A stretch of 37,736 nucleotides of DNA from Pelomonas sp046294815. GTDB taxonomy: Bacteria > Pseudomonadota > Gammaproteobacteria > Burkholderiales > Burkholderiaceae_C. The notes beneath the pieces were generated by a model that worked only from the letters and a program-made list of their open reading frames with translations, ran no database searches and was not told the origin of the DNA. The stretch spans positions 1 to 37,736 of the forward strand of contig JBKBOJ010000028.1 in the NCBI GenBank assembly GCA_046294815.1, read 5' to 3'. The translations under genes were made by a program, and so were the position numbers. Shown here piece by piece: positions 27,150 through 36,910 of the stretch. How positions within the stretch are numbered: the stretch's first letter is position 1; every line of letters begins with the position of its first letter.

Positions 27150-27580
27150 CAGGGCGTGACGACGCGCGCCGCCAGCTCGCGCGCCCAGGCGTCTTCGAGC
27201 ACCAGGAAGAAGGGCTCGGCAGCATCGGCATGCGCGAAGGCGATGCCATAGGGCTGGGGTGTGGCCTGCACCTCGTCGCCCACCTGCAGGGGTCGTTCGG
27301 CCAGCGCCTGCGCGGGCAGCGTCAGCGCCACCGGCGCGGCGCCGTCGCGCGCCAGGGTCAGGCGCAGCTTGCCGGCCTCGGCCCAAGCCACCTCGGTGAC
27401 GCGGTAGCGGCCCTCGGCGCGCCTCTCGCCACCGCTGCTGCTGGCGGACGAGGTCTTCAGGGAATCGGACACGCTGCCCGAGACCATGGAGCCCGCGCTG
27501 GCGGTGGAGGAGACGAGGGATTCAGCCTGCGCGGCGCTCGCGGCGACCAGGGCAAGGGCAAGGAGTACGGGGCGCATCAT
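27149..27580 (-). CDS. Small exported partner protein of DUF2145 protein A
   Basis: 143 residues from ATG 27580 (an adjacent ATG at 27577 is equally good). Signal peptide MMRPVLLALALVAASAAQA with cleavage likely after AQA. Then a serine-rich, probably unstructured stretch (about 20-50, with SVSDSLKTSSASSSGG) and a beta-rich domain (about 55-143: RYRVTEVAWAEAGKLRLTLARDG, ALTLPAQAL, VGDEVQATPQPYGIAFA, FFLVLEDAW). I do not recognise a named family, though I recall similar proteins next to DUF2145 genes. It begins 52 bp after copA and its stop overlaps the DUF2145 start, so it may be read from the copA promoter. Confidence 0.75.
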   Translation of the reverse strand: MMRPVLLALALVAASAAQAESLVSSTASAGSMVSGSVSDSLKTSSASSSGGERRAEGRYRVTEVAWAEAGKLRLTLARDGAAPVALTLPAQALAERPLQVGDEVQATPQPYGIAFAHADAAEPFFLVLEDAWARELAARVVTP

Positions 27581-27632
27581 GAAACTCGCGAAACCAGGAA
27601 CGGCGCGACGATAGCGCGGCGCGACCCGCCCT

Positions 27633-29834
<2,202 letters not shown>

Positions 29835-29862
29835 CGGGTTTGCAGCTCGCAATGATGCCGCC

Positions 29863-29893
29863 ATCGTCCGCATTGCCTGCCGGGCAAGGTCAA
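29863..29893 (-). promoter_or_regulatory. CueR/MerR-type promoter of copA
   Basis: On the minus strand TTGACC (29893-29888) and GACGAT (29868-29863) are separated by 19 bp, the long spacer typical of MerR-family promoters. The spacer carries the dyad TTGCC-5 bp-GGCAA, and TTGACCTTGCC matches the left half of known CueR boxes. The -10 hexamer is weak, as expected for an activator-dependent promoter. Transcription would begin near 29856, about 20 bp before the copA ATG. Confidence 0.7.
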
Positions 29894-30204
29894 GCGCTCG
29901 TCAGCCGCCGCGCCGCTGAGCTGGCGCTGCCCCATGTTTGCGGCCACGCCGCGGTGAACTTCGACAGCGGCATCTGTTACGCCAGATTCGACAGCATTTC
30001 GCACCCGCGCACGCCTTGTTTTGCGCCACAACAACCGGCCAGCCCGCTTCCGCATGGGCTTATTCTTGTTTTGCATGGCACCCACCCGCTTCGGTGGTTA
30101 CCGCGTGATTACATTGGCTTCGACAATCCCGGCCCCAGGCCCGGTGTGCTTGGGCCAGCTCCGCGGGCTGCCCCAAACACATCCCCATGATCGGAGCTTT
30201 CACC
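29894..30204. other. Intergenic region between copA promoter and pckG
   Basis: A gap without a credible gene, forming most of the 370 bp between the copA and pckG starts. It presumably holds the pckG promoter, but I could not assign boxes with confidence. It contains TTCGACA three times (29960, 29987, 30119) and a 10-bp word CTTGTTTTGC twice, exactly 50 bp apart (30015, 30065). GGAG at 30192-30195 serves the pckG start. Confidence 0.5.
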
Positions 30205-32076
30205 ATGAACCAACCCGTGATGCAGGGCCTGCGCCTGAACCTGCCCGCCTACGTCAAGCATGCCCGGCTGATCGCCTGGGTGGCCGAGATCGCAGCGCTC
30301 ACCGAGGCGGCCGAGGTCTGCTGGTGCGACGGCAGCACCGACGAGTACCAGCGCCTGTGCGACCAGCTGGTGGCCGCCGGCACGTTCAAGAAGCTCAACC
30401 CGGCGCTGCGCCCGGGCAGCTACCTGGCCAACTCCGACCCCAGCGACGTGGCCCGCGTGGAGGACCGCACCTTCATCTGCTGCGAGCGGCAGGAAGACGC
30501 CGGCGCCACCAACAACTGGATGGCCCCGGCACAGATGCGCGCGCTGCTGCAGACCGGCGAGAACGCGCTCTTCAAGGGCTGCATGCGCGGCCGCACGCTC
30601 TACGTGGTGCCGTTCAGCATGGGGCCGCTGGGCAGCCCCATCGCCCATATCGGCGTGGAGCTCAGCGACAGCCCTTACGTGGTCGTCAACATGCGCGCGA
30701 TGACACGCATGGGCCGCGCGGTCATCGAGTTGCTGGGCACCGACGGTGACTTCGTGCCCTGCGTGCACACGGTGGGCGCGCCGCTGGAGCCGGGTCAGGC
30801 CGACGTGCCGTGGCCCTGCAATGCCACCAAGTACATCGTCCACTACCCCGAGACGCGCGAGATCTGGAGCTATGGCTCGGGCTACGGCGGCAATGCGCTG
30901 CTGGGCAAAAAGTGCTTTGCGCTGCGCATCGCGTCCACGATGGGTCGCGACCAGGGCTGGCTGGCCGAGCACATGCTGGTGCTGGGCGTGGAAAGCCCGC
31001 AGGGCAAGAAGTACCACGTGGCCGCGGCCTTCCCCAGCGCCTGCGGCAAGACCAACTTCGCGATGCTGATCCCGCCGGCTGCCTTCGACGGCTGGAAGGT
31101 GACCACCATCGGCGACGACATCGCCTGGATCAAGCCGCACGCCGACGGCAGGCTCTACGCGATCAACCCCGAGGCTGGCTACTTCGGCGTCGCCCCGGGC
31201 ACCAACGCCCACACCAACCCCAACTGCATGGCCAGTCTGCGCCGCGACGTGATCTTCACCAACGTGGCGCTGACGGACGACGGCGACGTGTGGTGGGAGG
31301 GCATGACCGACACGCCGCCGGCCCACTGCATCGACTGGCAAGGCCGGGACTGGACCCCCGAGATCGCGAAGGCGACCGGTGCCAAGGCGGCCCACCCGAA
31401 CGCCCGCTTCACGGTGGCCGCCACCAACAACCCGGCGCTCGATGCGAACTGGGACAACCCCGCCGGCGTGCCCATCGACGCCTTCATCTTCGGTGGCCGC
31501 CGCTCCACCACCGTGCCGCTGGTCACGGAGGCGCGCAACTGGGTCGAGGGCGTCTACATGGCGGCCACCATGGGCAGCGAGACCACCGCCGCGGCCGCCG
31601 GCCAGCAGGGCGTGGTGCGCCGCGACCCGTTCGCGATGCTGCCCTTCGTCGGCTACAACATGGCCGACTACTTCCGCCACTGGCTGGACCTGGGCGCCAA
31701 GCTGCAGGCCAACGGCGCCCGGCTGCCGGCGATCTACTGCGTCAACTGGTTCCGCAAGGGCGCCGACGGCAAGTTCGTCTGGCCCGGCTACGGCGAGAAC
31801 ATGCGCGTGCTGAAGTGGATGCTGGACCGCCTGGACGGCACGGGCGGCGGCGCCGAGCATGTGTTCGGCGTCACGCCCAACTACGCAGACCTGAACTGGC
31901 AGGGGCTGGACTTCAGCCCCGCCCAATTCGACGCCGTGACGCGCATCGACCCCGCCGAATGGCAGGCCGAGATGGCCCTGCATGCCGAGCTGTTCAAGCA
32001 ACTGGGCGAGCGGGTGCCGGCCGAGCTGCTGCAGATCAAGGCCACCATCGAGGCGCGCCTGGCCGCGCTGACCTGA
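30205..32076 (+). CDS. pckG: Phosphoenolpyruvate carboxykinase (GTP)
   Basis: 623 residues from ATG 30205, which is 9 bp after GGAG; an in-frame ATG at 30187 lies before that site and is less likely. The enzyme converts oxaloacetate and GTP to phosphoenolpyruvate, CO2 and GDP, the entry to gluconeogenesis. The GTP-type family is clear from CWCDGSTDEYQRL, RVEDRTFICC, the phosphate-binding AAFPSACGKTNFAML (P-loop at about 276-286), TTIGDDIAWIK, APGTNAHTNPN, PIDAFIFGGRRSTTVPLV and the late CVNWFRKGADGKFVWPGYGENMRVLKWM. Length is normal. Together with glpK and glpD it gives a route from glycerol or organic acids into gluconeogenesis. Confidence 0.97.
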   Translation: MNQPVMQGLRLNLPAYVKHARLIAWVAEIAALTEAAEVCWCDGSTDEYQRLCDQLVAAGTFKKLNPALRPGSYLANSDPSDVARVEDRTFICCERQEDAGATNNWMAPAQMRALLQTGENALFKGCMRGRTLYVVPFSMGPLGSPIAHIGVELSDSPYVVVNMRAMTRMGRAVIELLGTDGDFVPCVHTVGAPLEPGQADVPWPCNATKYIVHYPETREIWSYGSGYGGNALLGKKCFALRIASTMGRDQGWLAEHMLVLGVESPQGKKYHVAAAFPSACGKTNFAMLIPPAAFDGWKVTTIGDDIAWIKPHADGRLYAINPEAGYFGVAPGTNAHTNPNCMASLRRDVIFTNVALTDDGDVWWEGMTDTPPAHCIDWQGRDWTPEIAKATGAKAAHPNARFTVAATNNPALDANWDNPAGVPIDAFIFGGRRSTTVPLVTEARNWVEGVYMAATMGSETTAAAAGQQGVVRRDPFAMLPFVGYNMADYFRHWLDLGAKLQANGARLPAIYCVNWFRKGADGKFVWPGYGENMRVLKWMLDRLDGTGGGAEHVFGVTPNYADLNWQGLDFSPAQFDAVTRIDPAEWQAEMALHAELFKQLGERVPAELLQIKATIEARLAALT

Positions 32077-32131
32077 GCCGCCCCCCTGATTCGAAGGCCG
32101 CAAGAGCGGCTGCCGGGCTGCCGCCTGCGCC

Positions 32132-32317
32132 TAACCCGGATGTTTCGCGAGGTCGGCCCGGATCGACCTGCAACACCGCTGAACACGGGGCTGGCGGCCG
32201 TTCAACAAGCGATGCGGTTGGGCTTTCGTGGCCTACGCACCGCTCGGGCGCGCTGGCCCTCAACGCCTCGCCCGTGAACCCCGCCCCTCCCGCGTCCCCC
32301 GCAAAACATCCGGGTTA
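32132..32317. mobile_element. MITE-like element with terminal inverted repeats
   Basis: TAACCCGGATGTTTCGCG at 32132-32149 is repeated in inverse at 32300-32317 with one mismatch (17 of 18). If the outer TA on each side is a target duplication, the element is the 182 bp from 32134 to 32315. Just inside the left end AGGTCG (32150-32155) and CGACCT (32164-32169) form a further stem. No transposase is encoded. The right end is 14 bp from the start of the next gene. Confidence 0.6.
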
Positions 32318-32331
32318 AGCTCGTCGCCGCC

Positions 32332-33015
32332 ATGCCCGACGACCGCCCCGCGCTCAGCCCCGCCGCCCTCGCCCGCTGCATTCCCTTCGTGGTCTTCATG
32401 GCCTTGCTGGCGCTGCGCGGCTACCTGCCCGACGGCATGGGCCTGGATGCGCGCTGGATCTACGGCGCCCAGACCGTCATCGTCGCCGGCCTGCTGGCGT
32501 GGTACTGGCGCGGCTACGGCGAGCTGGTGCGCCAGAACCTGCCCGACGCGCGCGAGGCCGGCTGGGCGGCCGTGGTGGGCATCGCCGTGTTCGCCGTCTG
32601 GGTGCAGCTGGACGCACCGTGGATGCAGCTGGGCAGCGCCATCGCCAGCTTCGTGCCGCTGGACGAGGCCGGCCGGCCCATCTGGATGCTGATCGCGCTG
32701 CGCCTGGCCGGCGCGACGCTGGTGGTGCCGGTCATGGAGGAGCTGTTCTGGCGCAGCTTCCTGATGCGCTGGATCGAGCACCCGGCCTTCGAGCGCGTGG
32801 ACCCGCAGCGGGTGGGGCTGCGCGCCATCGTGCTGTCCACCTTCGTGTTCACGCTGGCCCACACGCTGTGGCTGGCCGCCATCCTTGCCGGCCTCGCCTA
32901 TGCGTGGCTGTACCGCTGGAGCGGCAAGCTGTGGAGCGCCGTCATCGCCCATGCCGTGACCAACGGCCTGCTGGGCGTGTGGGTCATCGCGACCGGGCGC
33001 TGGGAGTTCTGGTGA
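32332..33015 (+). CDS. CPBP/CAAX-type intramembrane protease, PEP-CTERM-associated type
   Basis: 227 residues with about six to eight hydrophobic helices. The three glutamic-protease motifs are in order: MEELFWRSFLMRW with Glu136-Glu137 and Arg140, VFTLAHTLWLA with the FxxxH-like histidine, and VIAHAVTNGLLG. Start IPFVVFMALLALRGYLPD and the spacing resemble the CAAX-prenyl-protease-related proteins found with PEP-CTERM/exosortase systems, but no exosortase is in the window. The function of that subgroup is not established. No Shine-Dalgarno is visible, and an inverted-repeat element ends 14 bp upstream. The last 32 bp overlap the convergent regulator. Confidence 0.85.
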   Translation: MPDDRPALSPAALARCIPFVVFMALLALRGYLPDGMGLDARWIYGAQTVIVAGLLAWYWRGYGELVRQNLPDAREAGWAAVVGIAVFAVWVQLDAPWMQLGSAIASFVPLDEAGRPIWMLIALRLAGATLVVPVMEELFWRSFLMRWIEHPAFERVDPQRVGLRAIVLSTFVFTLAHTLWLAAILAGLAYAWLYRWSGKLWSAVIAHAVTNGLLGVWVIATGRWEFW

Positions 33016-33760
33016 GCCCCAGACCGGGCCGCTCCAGGTCCCGGAAAGCCTCGAACACCCAGGACCGCAGCCCGATGACCACGCTGTAGGGCCGCTTCTC
33101 GGCCTGGGGCAGCTTCTGGTCCAGCAGGTGCTGGCGCGCGAAATCGTCGGCCGCGCGCTGCAGCCGCTCGGCCAGCTCGCGCGCATGGCCGGCGCCGAAC
33201 TCGCCGTGCACCAGCGTCAGCAGCTCGCCCTCGCCGTCGAAGCCGCCGGCAAAGAAGTCGGCCATCACGCGCTCGCGGAAGAAGCTCATCACCGGCCCCT
33301 GCGGCCGCCAGCGCAGCGTCTTGGCCACCTTGAGCTTGTAGCGGTTGCCGGGCCGCAGCTCGATGACGCCCAGGCGGTCCAGCTTGGCCAGCGCCGCGAT
33401 GGCGTCGGCCTCGCTGAGCCGGTAGCGGGCCAGGATGTCCTCCAACGCCCACAGGCTCAGGCAGCAGATGGCCACCAGCAGCAGCTTGGGGTCGGCCACG
33501 ACCGCCTTCTCCTGTTCCAGGCTCAGCTCGCGCTGCGCGGGCGCCTGGCTGGCCAGCCGGCCGGCCAGCTCGGCGAAGTCCAGCCTCAGCACACGGCAGA
33601 TCTCGTCCACGCGCGACAGCGGCATCTCGCCGCCCGGCGCCAGCATGCGCTTGACGCTGGACTCCGACAGGTCCAGCTCCCGCGCCAGCTCGGCATAGCT
33701 CAGGCCCTGGCTCTTCAGCTCGGCCTTGATGAGGGCCACGAGGGATTGCGTGCTCGACAT
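32984..33760 (-). CDS. XRE-type helix-turn-helix regulator
   Basis: 258 residues from ATG 33760. The N-terminal HTH (about residues 5-60) reads LVALIKAELKSQGLSYAELARELDLSESSVKRMLAPGGEMPLSRVDEICRVL, a good Cro/CI pattern. The rest is a helical and beta domain of unknown family, with LLLVAICCLSLWALEDILARYRLSEADAIAALAKLDRLGVIELRPGNRYKL (winged-helix-like, about 90-145) and VMSFFRERVMADFF. The C-terminal part may sense a ligand. It is divergent from the amidohydrolase, with 126 bp between starts, and that gap holds palindromes, so the amidohydrolase or itself may be the target (inference). Confidence 0.85.
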   Translation of the reverse strand: MSSTQSLVALIKAELKSQGLSYAELARELDLSESSVKRMLAPGGEMPLSRVDEICRVLRLDFAELAGRLASQAPAQRELSLEQEKAVVADPKLLLVAICCLSLWALEDILARYRLSEADAIAALAKLDRLGVIELRPGNRYKLKVAKTLRWRPQGPVMSFFRERVMADFFAGGFDGEGELLTLVHGEFGAGHARELAERLQRAADDFARQHLLDQKLPQAEKRPYSVVIGLRSWVFEAFRDLERPGLGLTRTPSARSR

Positions 33761-33886
33761 GGGCGCGAACGGTAGCGCATCGCGGCACCGCCGGCAGCGC
33801 ACGCCGGCACACCGTGACAAAACCCGGCGCGCCGGCGCAAGCTCCCGCCACAGTCGCGGCCCACCCCACCACCCAGCCGCCCCGCC

Positions 33887-35110
33887 ATGCTCTCCCGACG
33901 CCACCTGCTGTGCTGCGCCGCCGCCGCCGGCCTGTTCACCTCGCTCGCTTCGCCCGCCCGCGCCGGCCTGCTCAACCCCTGCCGCAGCGGCCTGCCCAAT
34001 GCGCTGCGCCCGCTGGTCGAGCGGGCCTTCGACGGCCTGGACCCGCGGCAGCTGTGGGACGTGCACGCCCACCTGCTGGGCACCGGCGACTCCGGCTCGG
34101 GCTGCACCGTCAACCCGCAGCGCAGCCAGTGGTGGCACCCGGTCGAGATGCTGCGCAAGCGCTTCATCCTGAACGCCGCCTGCGTGCCGGCCGATGCGCC
34201 CAGCGTGGACCGCGCCTATGTGCAGCGCCTGCGCGCGCTGGCCGACGAGTTCCCGGCCGGCGCGCGCTGGTTGCTGTTCGCGTTCGACCAAGCCTGCGAC
34301 GACCAGGGCCGCCCCGACCCGGCGCGCACCACCTTCCACGTGCCCGACGCCTATGCCGCCCGCATCGCGGCCGAGCATGCGCAGCGCTTTGCGTGGGTGG
34401 CCTCCATCCACCCCTACCGGCCCGATGCGCTGGCGCGGCTGGACGCGGCCCTCGCGGGCGGCGCCGTCGCTTTGAAGTGGCTGCCGTCCAGCATGAACAT
34501 CGACCTGCGCGACCCGCGGCTGCGGCCCTTCTACGAGCGCCTGGCCGCCGCGCGGCTGCCGGTCGTCGTGCATTGCGGCGAGGAGCGCGCCGCCCCCGGC
34601 GCCGGCCGCGACGAGCTGGGCAACCCGCTGCTGGTGCGCGCGGCGCTGGAACGCGGCGTGCGCGTCGTCGTCGCGCATTGCGCGTCGCTCGGCGAGGCGC
34701 TGGACCTGGACCAGAAGCGCCCACGCGAGGTGCCGGCCTTCTCGCTGTTCGCGCGGCTGATGGACGAGGACTGGGGCGGCCGGCTGATGGGCGACATCTC
34801 GGTGGCGCTGCAGACCAACCGCCATCCCGACGTGGGCCGCACGCTGATCGCGCGCGAAGACTGGCACCCGCGCCTGCTGCACGGCTCGGACTACCCGCTG
34901 CCCGGCATCCCGGCCGCGCTGCGGCTGCCGAAGCTGGTCGATGCCGGCCTGCTGGATGCCGCCGACGCGCCGGCACTGGCCCAGTTGCGCGAACACAATC
35001 CGCTGCTGTTCGACCTGGCGCTGAAACGCCTGGCGCGCTGGCGCGGCGCGCGGCTGTCGGCAGCGGTTTTCGAGACCCGGCCCCACTTCCAGCGGCCGCC
35101 AGGCGCATGA
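33887..35110 (+). CDS. Exported amidohydrolase (amidohydrolase_2 type)
   Basis: 407 residues. A twin-arginine-like signal, MLSRRHLLCCAAAAGLF up to about residue 27 (cleavage likely after ARA), precedes a TIM-barrel hydrolase. Metal-binding motifs are WDVHAHLLG (about 52-60), ALKWLPSSMNIDLRD, VVVHCGEER, VVVAHCASLGE and HGSDYPLPG near the end. Amidohydrolase_2 proteins hydrolyse or decarboxylate cyclic or aromatic compounds; the substrate is unknown and a Tat-exported member is unusual. It is preceded by a divergent XRE regulator. Confidence 0.85.
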   Translation: MLSRRHLLCCAAAAGLFTSLASPARAGLLNPCRSGLPNALRPLVERAFDGLDPRQLWDVHAHLLGTGDSGSGCTVNPQRSQWWHPVEMLRKRFILNAACVPADAPSVDRAYVQRLRALADEFPAGARWLLFAFDQACDDQGRPDPARTTFHVPDAYAARIAAEHAQRFAWVASIHPYRPDALARLDAALAGGAVALKWLPSSMNIDLRDPRLRPFYERLAAARLPVVVHCGEERAAPGAGRDELGNPLLVRAALERGVRVVVAHCASLGEALDLDQKRPREVPAFSLFARLMDEDWGGRLMGDISVALQTNRHPDVGRTLIAREDWHPRLLHGSDYPLPGIPAALRLPKLVDAGLLDAADAPALAQLREHNPLLFDLALKRLARWRGARLSAAVFETRPHFQRPPGA

Positions 35111-35217
35111 AACGCTACTTCGCGGCGCTTGCGGTGCGCCTTGGAACTATTCCCAGGCCCGCCCCGCCCGGCTTCGCGCAACATCGCGGCCATTCCAACC
35201 ACAGCCCGCGAGAACCC

Positions 35218-35688
35218 ATGCCCACCATCCCCACCATCAGGCGCGACAGCGGCGCCTGGCGCCTGCAGGTCTGGATCTCCTTCGGCCTCAGCGTGATGCT
35301 GTGCGGCTCGGGCCTGGCCTGGCTGCCGGGCCAGGACCTGGACCGCGCCTTCATGGTGATGGGCTATGTGTTCTGCCTGTCCACCGCGTTCGCGCTGGCC
35401 AAGTTCATCCGCGACAACCAGGAGCGCCCGGTCGACACGCCCATGTGGCGCATCGTCGTCTGGAGCGGCTTTGCGCTGGCCATGGGCCTGACCGCCTGGG
35501 GTCTGTGGCGCATGGAGATACAGCCGGTGTGGAAGGCCTACCTCGGCGTGTGCTGGCTGTACCTGATCTCCAACGTCTTCACGCTGGCCAAGATGCTGCG
35601 CGACGCGCACGAGGCGGACCTGCTGGAAGCCCGTCTGCAAGGCCGCCGCGATGCGCTGGCCGATGCGACCGAAACCCATTCCCTCTGA
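35218..35688 (+). CDS. YiaA/YiaB family inner membrane protein
   Basis: 156 residues from ATG 35218. Four hydrophobic helices form two hairpins, each with the two-helix YiaA/B pattern: WRLQVWISFGLSVMLCGSGLAWLPG, then FMVMGYVFCLSTAFALAKFIRDN, and in the second half WRIVVWSGFALAMGLTAWGLW, then WKAYLGVCWLYLISNVFTLAKMLRD. The repeated end F-x-L-A-K-x-x-R-D marks the duplication. Function unknown. It is 14 bp upstream of the next small secreted protein gene, suggesting a four-gene operon to the window end. Confidence 0.9.
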   Translation: MPTIPTIRRDSGAWRLQVWISFGLSVMLCGSGLAWLPGQDLDRAFMVMGYVFCLSTAFALAKFIRDNQERPVDTPMWRIVVWSGFALAMGLTAWGLWRMEIQPVWKAYLGVCWLYLISNVFTLAKMLRDAHEADLLEARLQGRRDALADATETHSL

Positions 35689-35702
35689 ACCCGGAGTCCG
35701 TC

Positions 35703-36131
35703 ATGAAAACCCTGTTGACCGCCCTTGTCCTGTCTCTGTCCCTGGCCGCCCCGGTGCGCGCCCAGTCCGAGGCCAGCGCCATCTCCGTCGCCCCGGTGGC
35801 GCTGTCCGTCGCTGCCGTCAGCGCCACCGGCGCTGCGCTCAGCGTGGCCCCCGCGGCACTGCTGTCGGCCGGCGTCACGCTGACCGTCGTCAGCGTCGAG
35901 GTGGTCAGCGGCGTCACGGTGTGGGTGCTGGAGCGTGCGTCGGACGGCGTGCGCATCAGCCTGCGCACCTCGGGCAAGCTGGCCGAGGGCCTGGTGGTGT
36001 CCACGGGCGCCGTCGTCACCGTGTCCGTCATCGCCACGGGCGCCGTGCTGTCCACCGCGGGCCAGGTCATCGCCTTCATCCCCAACGAGATCGGCAAGGC
36101 GCTGCTGCACAACGAGCAGGTGACGCGTTGA
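35703..36131 (+). CDS. Small exported or membrane partner of DUF2145 protein B
   Basis: 142 residues, ATG preceded by GGAG at good spacing. Signal peptide MKTLLTALVLSLSLAAPVRA with a likely cut before QSEAS. The mature part is unusually rich in Val, Ala, Ser and Thr, with an internal near-repeat (ISVAPVALSVAAVSATGAA then LSVAPAALLSAGV, about residues 26-60). Two strongly hydrophobic stretches (about 35-78 and 96-126) could be membrane hairpins or beta structure. The end FIPNEIGKALLHNEQVTR is distinctive. No family name is known to me. Its stop overlaps the TTG start of the DUF2145 gene (TTGA). Confidence 0.72.
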   Translation: MKTLLTALVLSLSLAAPVRAQSEASAISVAPVALSVAAVSATGAALSVAPAALLSAGVTLTVVSVEVVSGVTVWVLERASDGVRISLRTSGKLAEGLVVSTGAVVTVSVIATGAVLSTAGQVIAFIPNEIGKALLHNEQVTR

Positions 36132-36910
36132 AGGCGCTGCTGGCCACGCTGGCGCTCGCGGCGGCGCTGCCGGCCCACGCGGGCCGACCCTGCGAAGAAA
36201 AGCCGCAAACCACGCAGCAGCTGGAGCAGGGCCTGGCCCTGGCCCAGGCCACCGCCCGCCAGCTGGACGCCAGCGGCGCACAGGTGGCGGTGCTGGCCCG
36301 CGCCGGGCAGGACTTGTCCAAGTACGGCCTGCAGTGGTCGCACCTGGGCTTTGTGTACAAGGACGCCACGCAGCAGCCCGCCGTCTGGCGCGTCGTGCAC
36401 AAGCTCAACCAATGCGGCACCGACCACGCCGCGCTGTTCCGCCAGGGCCTGGGCGAGTTCTTCCTGGACAGCCCGCACCGCTATGACGCGGCTTTCGTCG
36501 TGCTGAAACCTGAGCTGCAGCAGGCGCTGCTGCCGGTGCTGACCGACAACGCCCGCGTCGTGCGCTTCAACGAGCGGCGCTACAGCATGGTGTCCTATGC
36601 CTTCGGCACCACCTACCAGCAGAGCAACCAGTGGGTGCTGGAGACGCTGGCCGGCGCAGCCGCGCCCGGTGTGGTCAGCCGGCGCGCGGCGCAGGACTGG
36701 CTGCGCGCCCAGGGCTACCAGCCCACCGACCTGCGGCTGTCGGCGCTGACCCGGCTGGGCGGACGGCTGACCCAGGCCAACATCGCTTTCGACGATCATC
36801 CGACCGCGCGCCGCATTGCCCGGCACATCGAGACGGTCACCGCCGACTCGGCCTTCGCCTGGCTGCCGCGCGCCGGCCTCTCGGACGCACTGCAACTCGT
36901 CAAGCAATGA
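36128..36910 (+). CDS. Exported DUF2145 protein B
   Basis: 260 residues from TTG 36128, chosen because it gives the signal peptide MKALLATLALAAALPAHAG; no ATG is near. DUF2145 features are ALDLAQ-type helix, DASGAQVAVLARAGQDLSKYG, LQWSHLGFVY (His72), WRVVHKLNQCGTDHAALFRQGLGEFF, and TTYQQSNQWVLETLAG. At the position of protein A's Cys172 it has Ser166. Cys22 and the NQC cysteine match protein A and may form a disulfide. It overlaps the upstream partner by 3 bp and the downstream transporter by 4 bp, so all three are likely co-translated. Family function is unknown. Confidence 0.85.
   Translation: MKALLATLALAAALPAHAGRPCEEKPQTTQQLEQGLALAQATARQLDASGAQVAVLARAGQDLSKYGLQWSHLGFVYKDATQQPAVWRVVHKLNQCGTDHAALFRQGLGEFFLDSPHRYDAAFVVLKPELQQALLPVLTDNARVVRFNERRYSMVSYAFGTTYQQSNQWVLETLAGAAAPGVVSRRAAQDWLRAQGYQPTDLRLSALTRLGGRLTQANIAFDDHPTARRIARHIETVTADSAFAWLPRAGLSDALQLVKQ

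Noticed and set aside
29835..29873. Longer N-terminus for the copper ATPase from ATG 29873
   Set aside because: The predicted promoter -10 box lies at 29863-29868, so this ATG would be upstream of the transcript start, and homologues begin close to MSTANPALHEV.
30810..32318. 502-codon frame overlapping pckG and the inverted-repeat element
   Set aside because: Composition is Arg/His/Gly-rich shadow coding within pckG; no domain and no plausible start.
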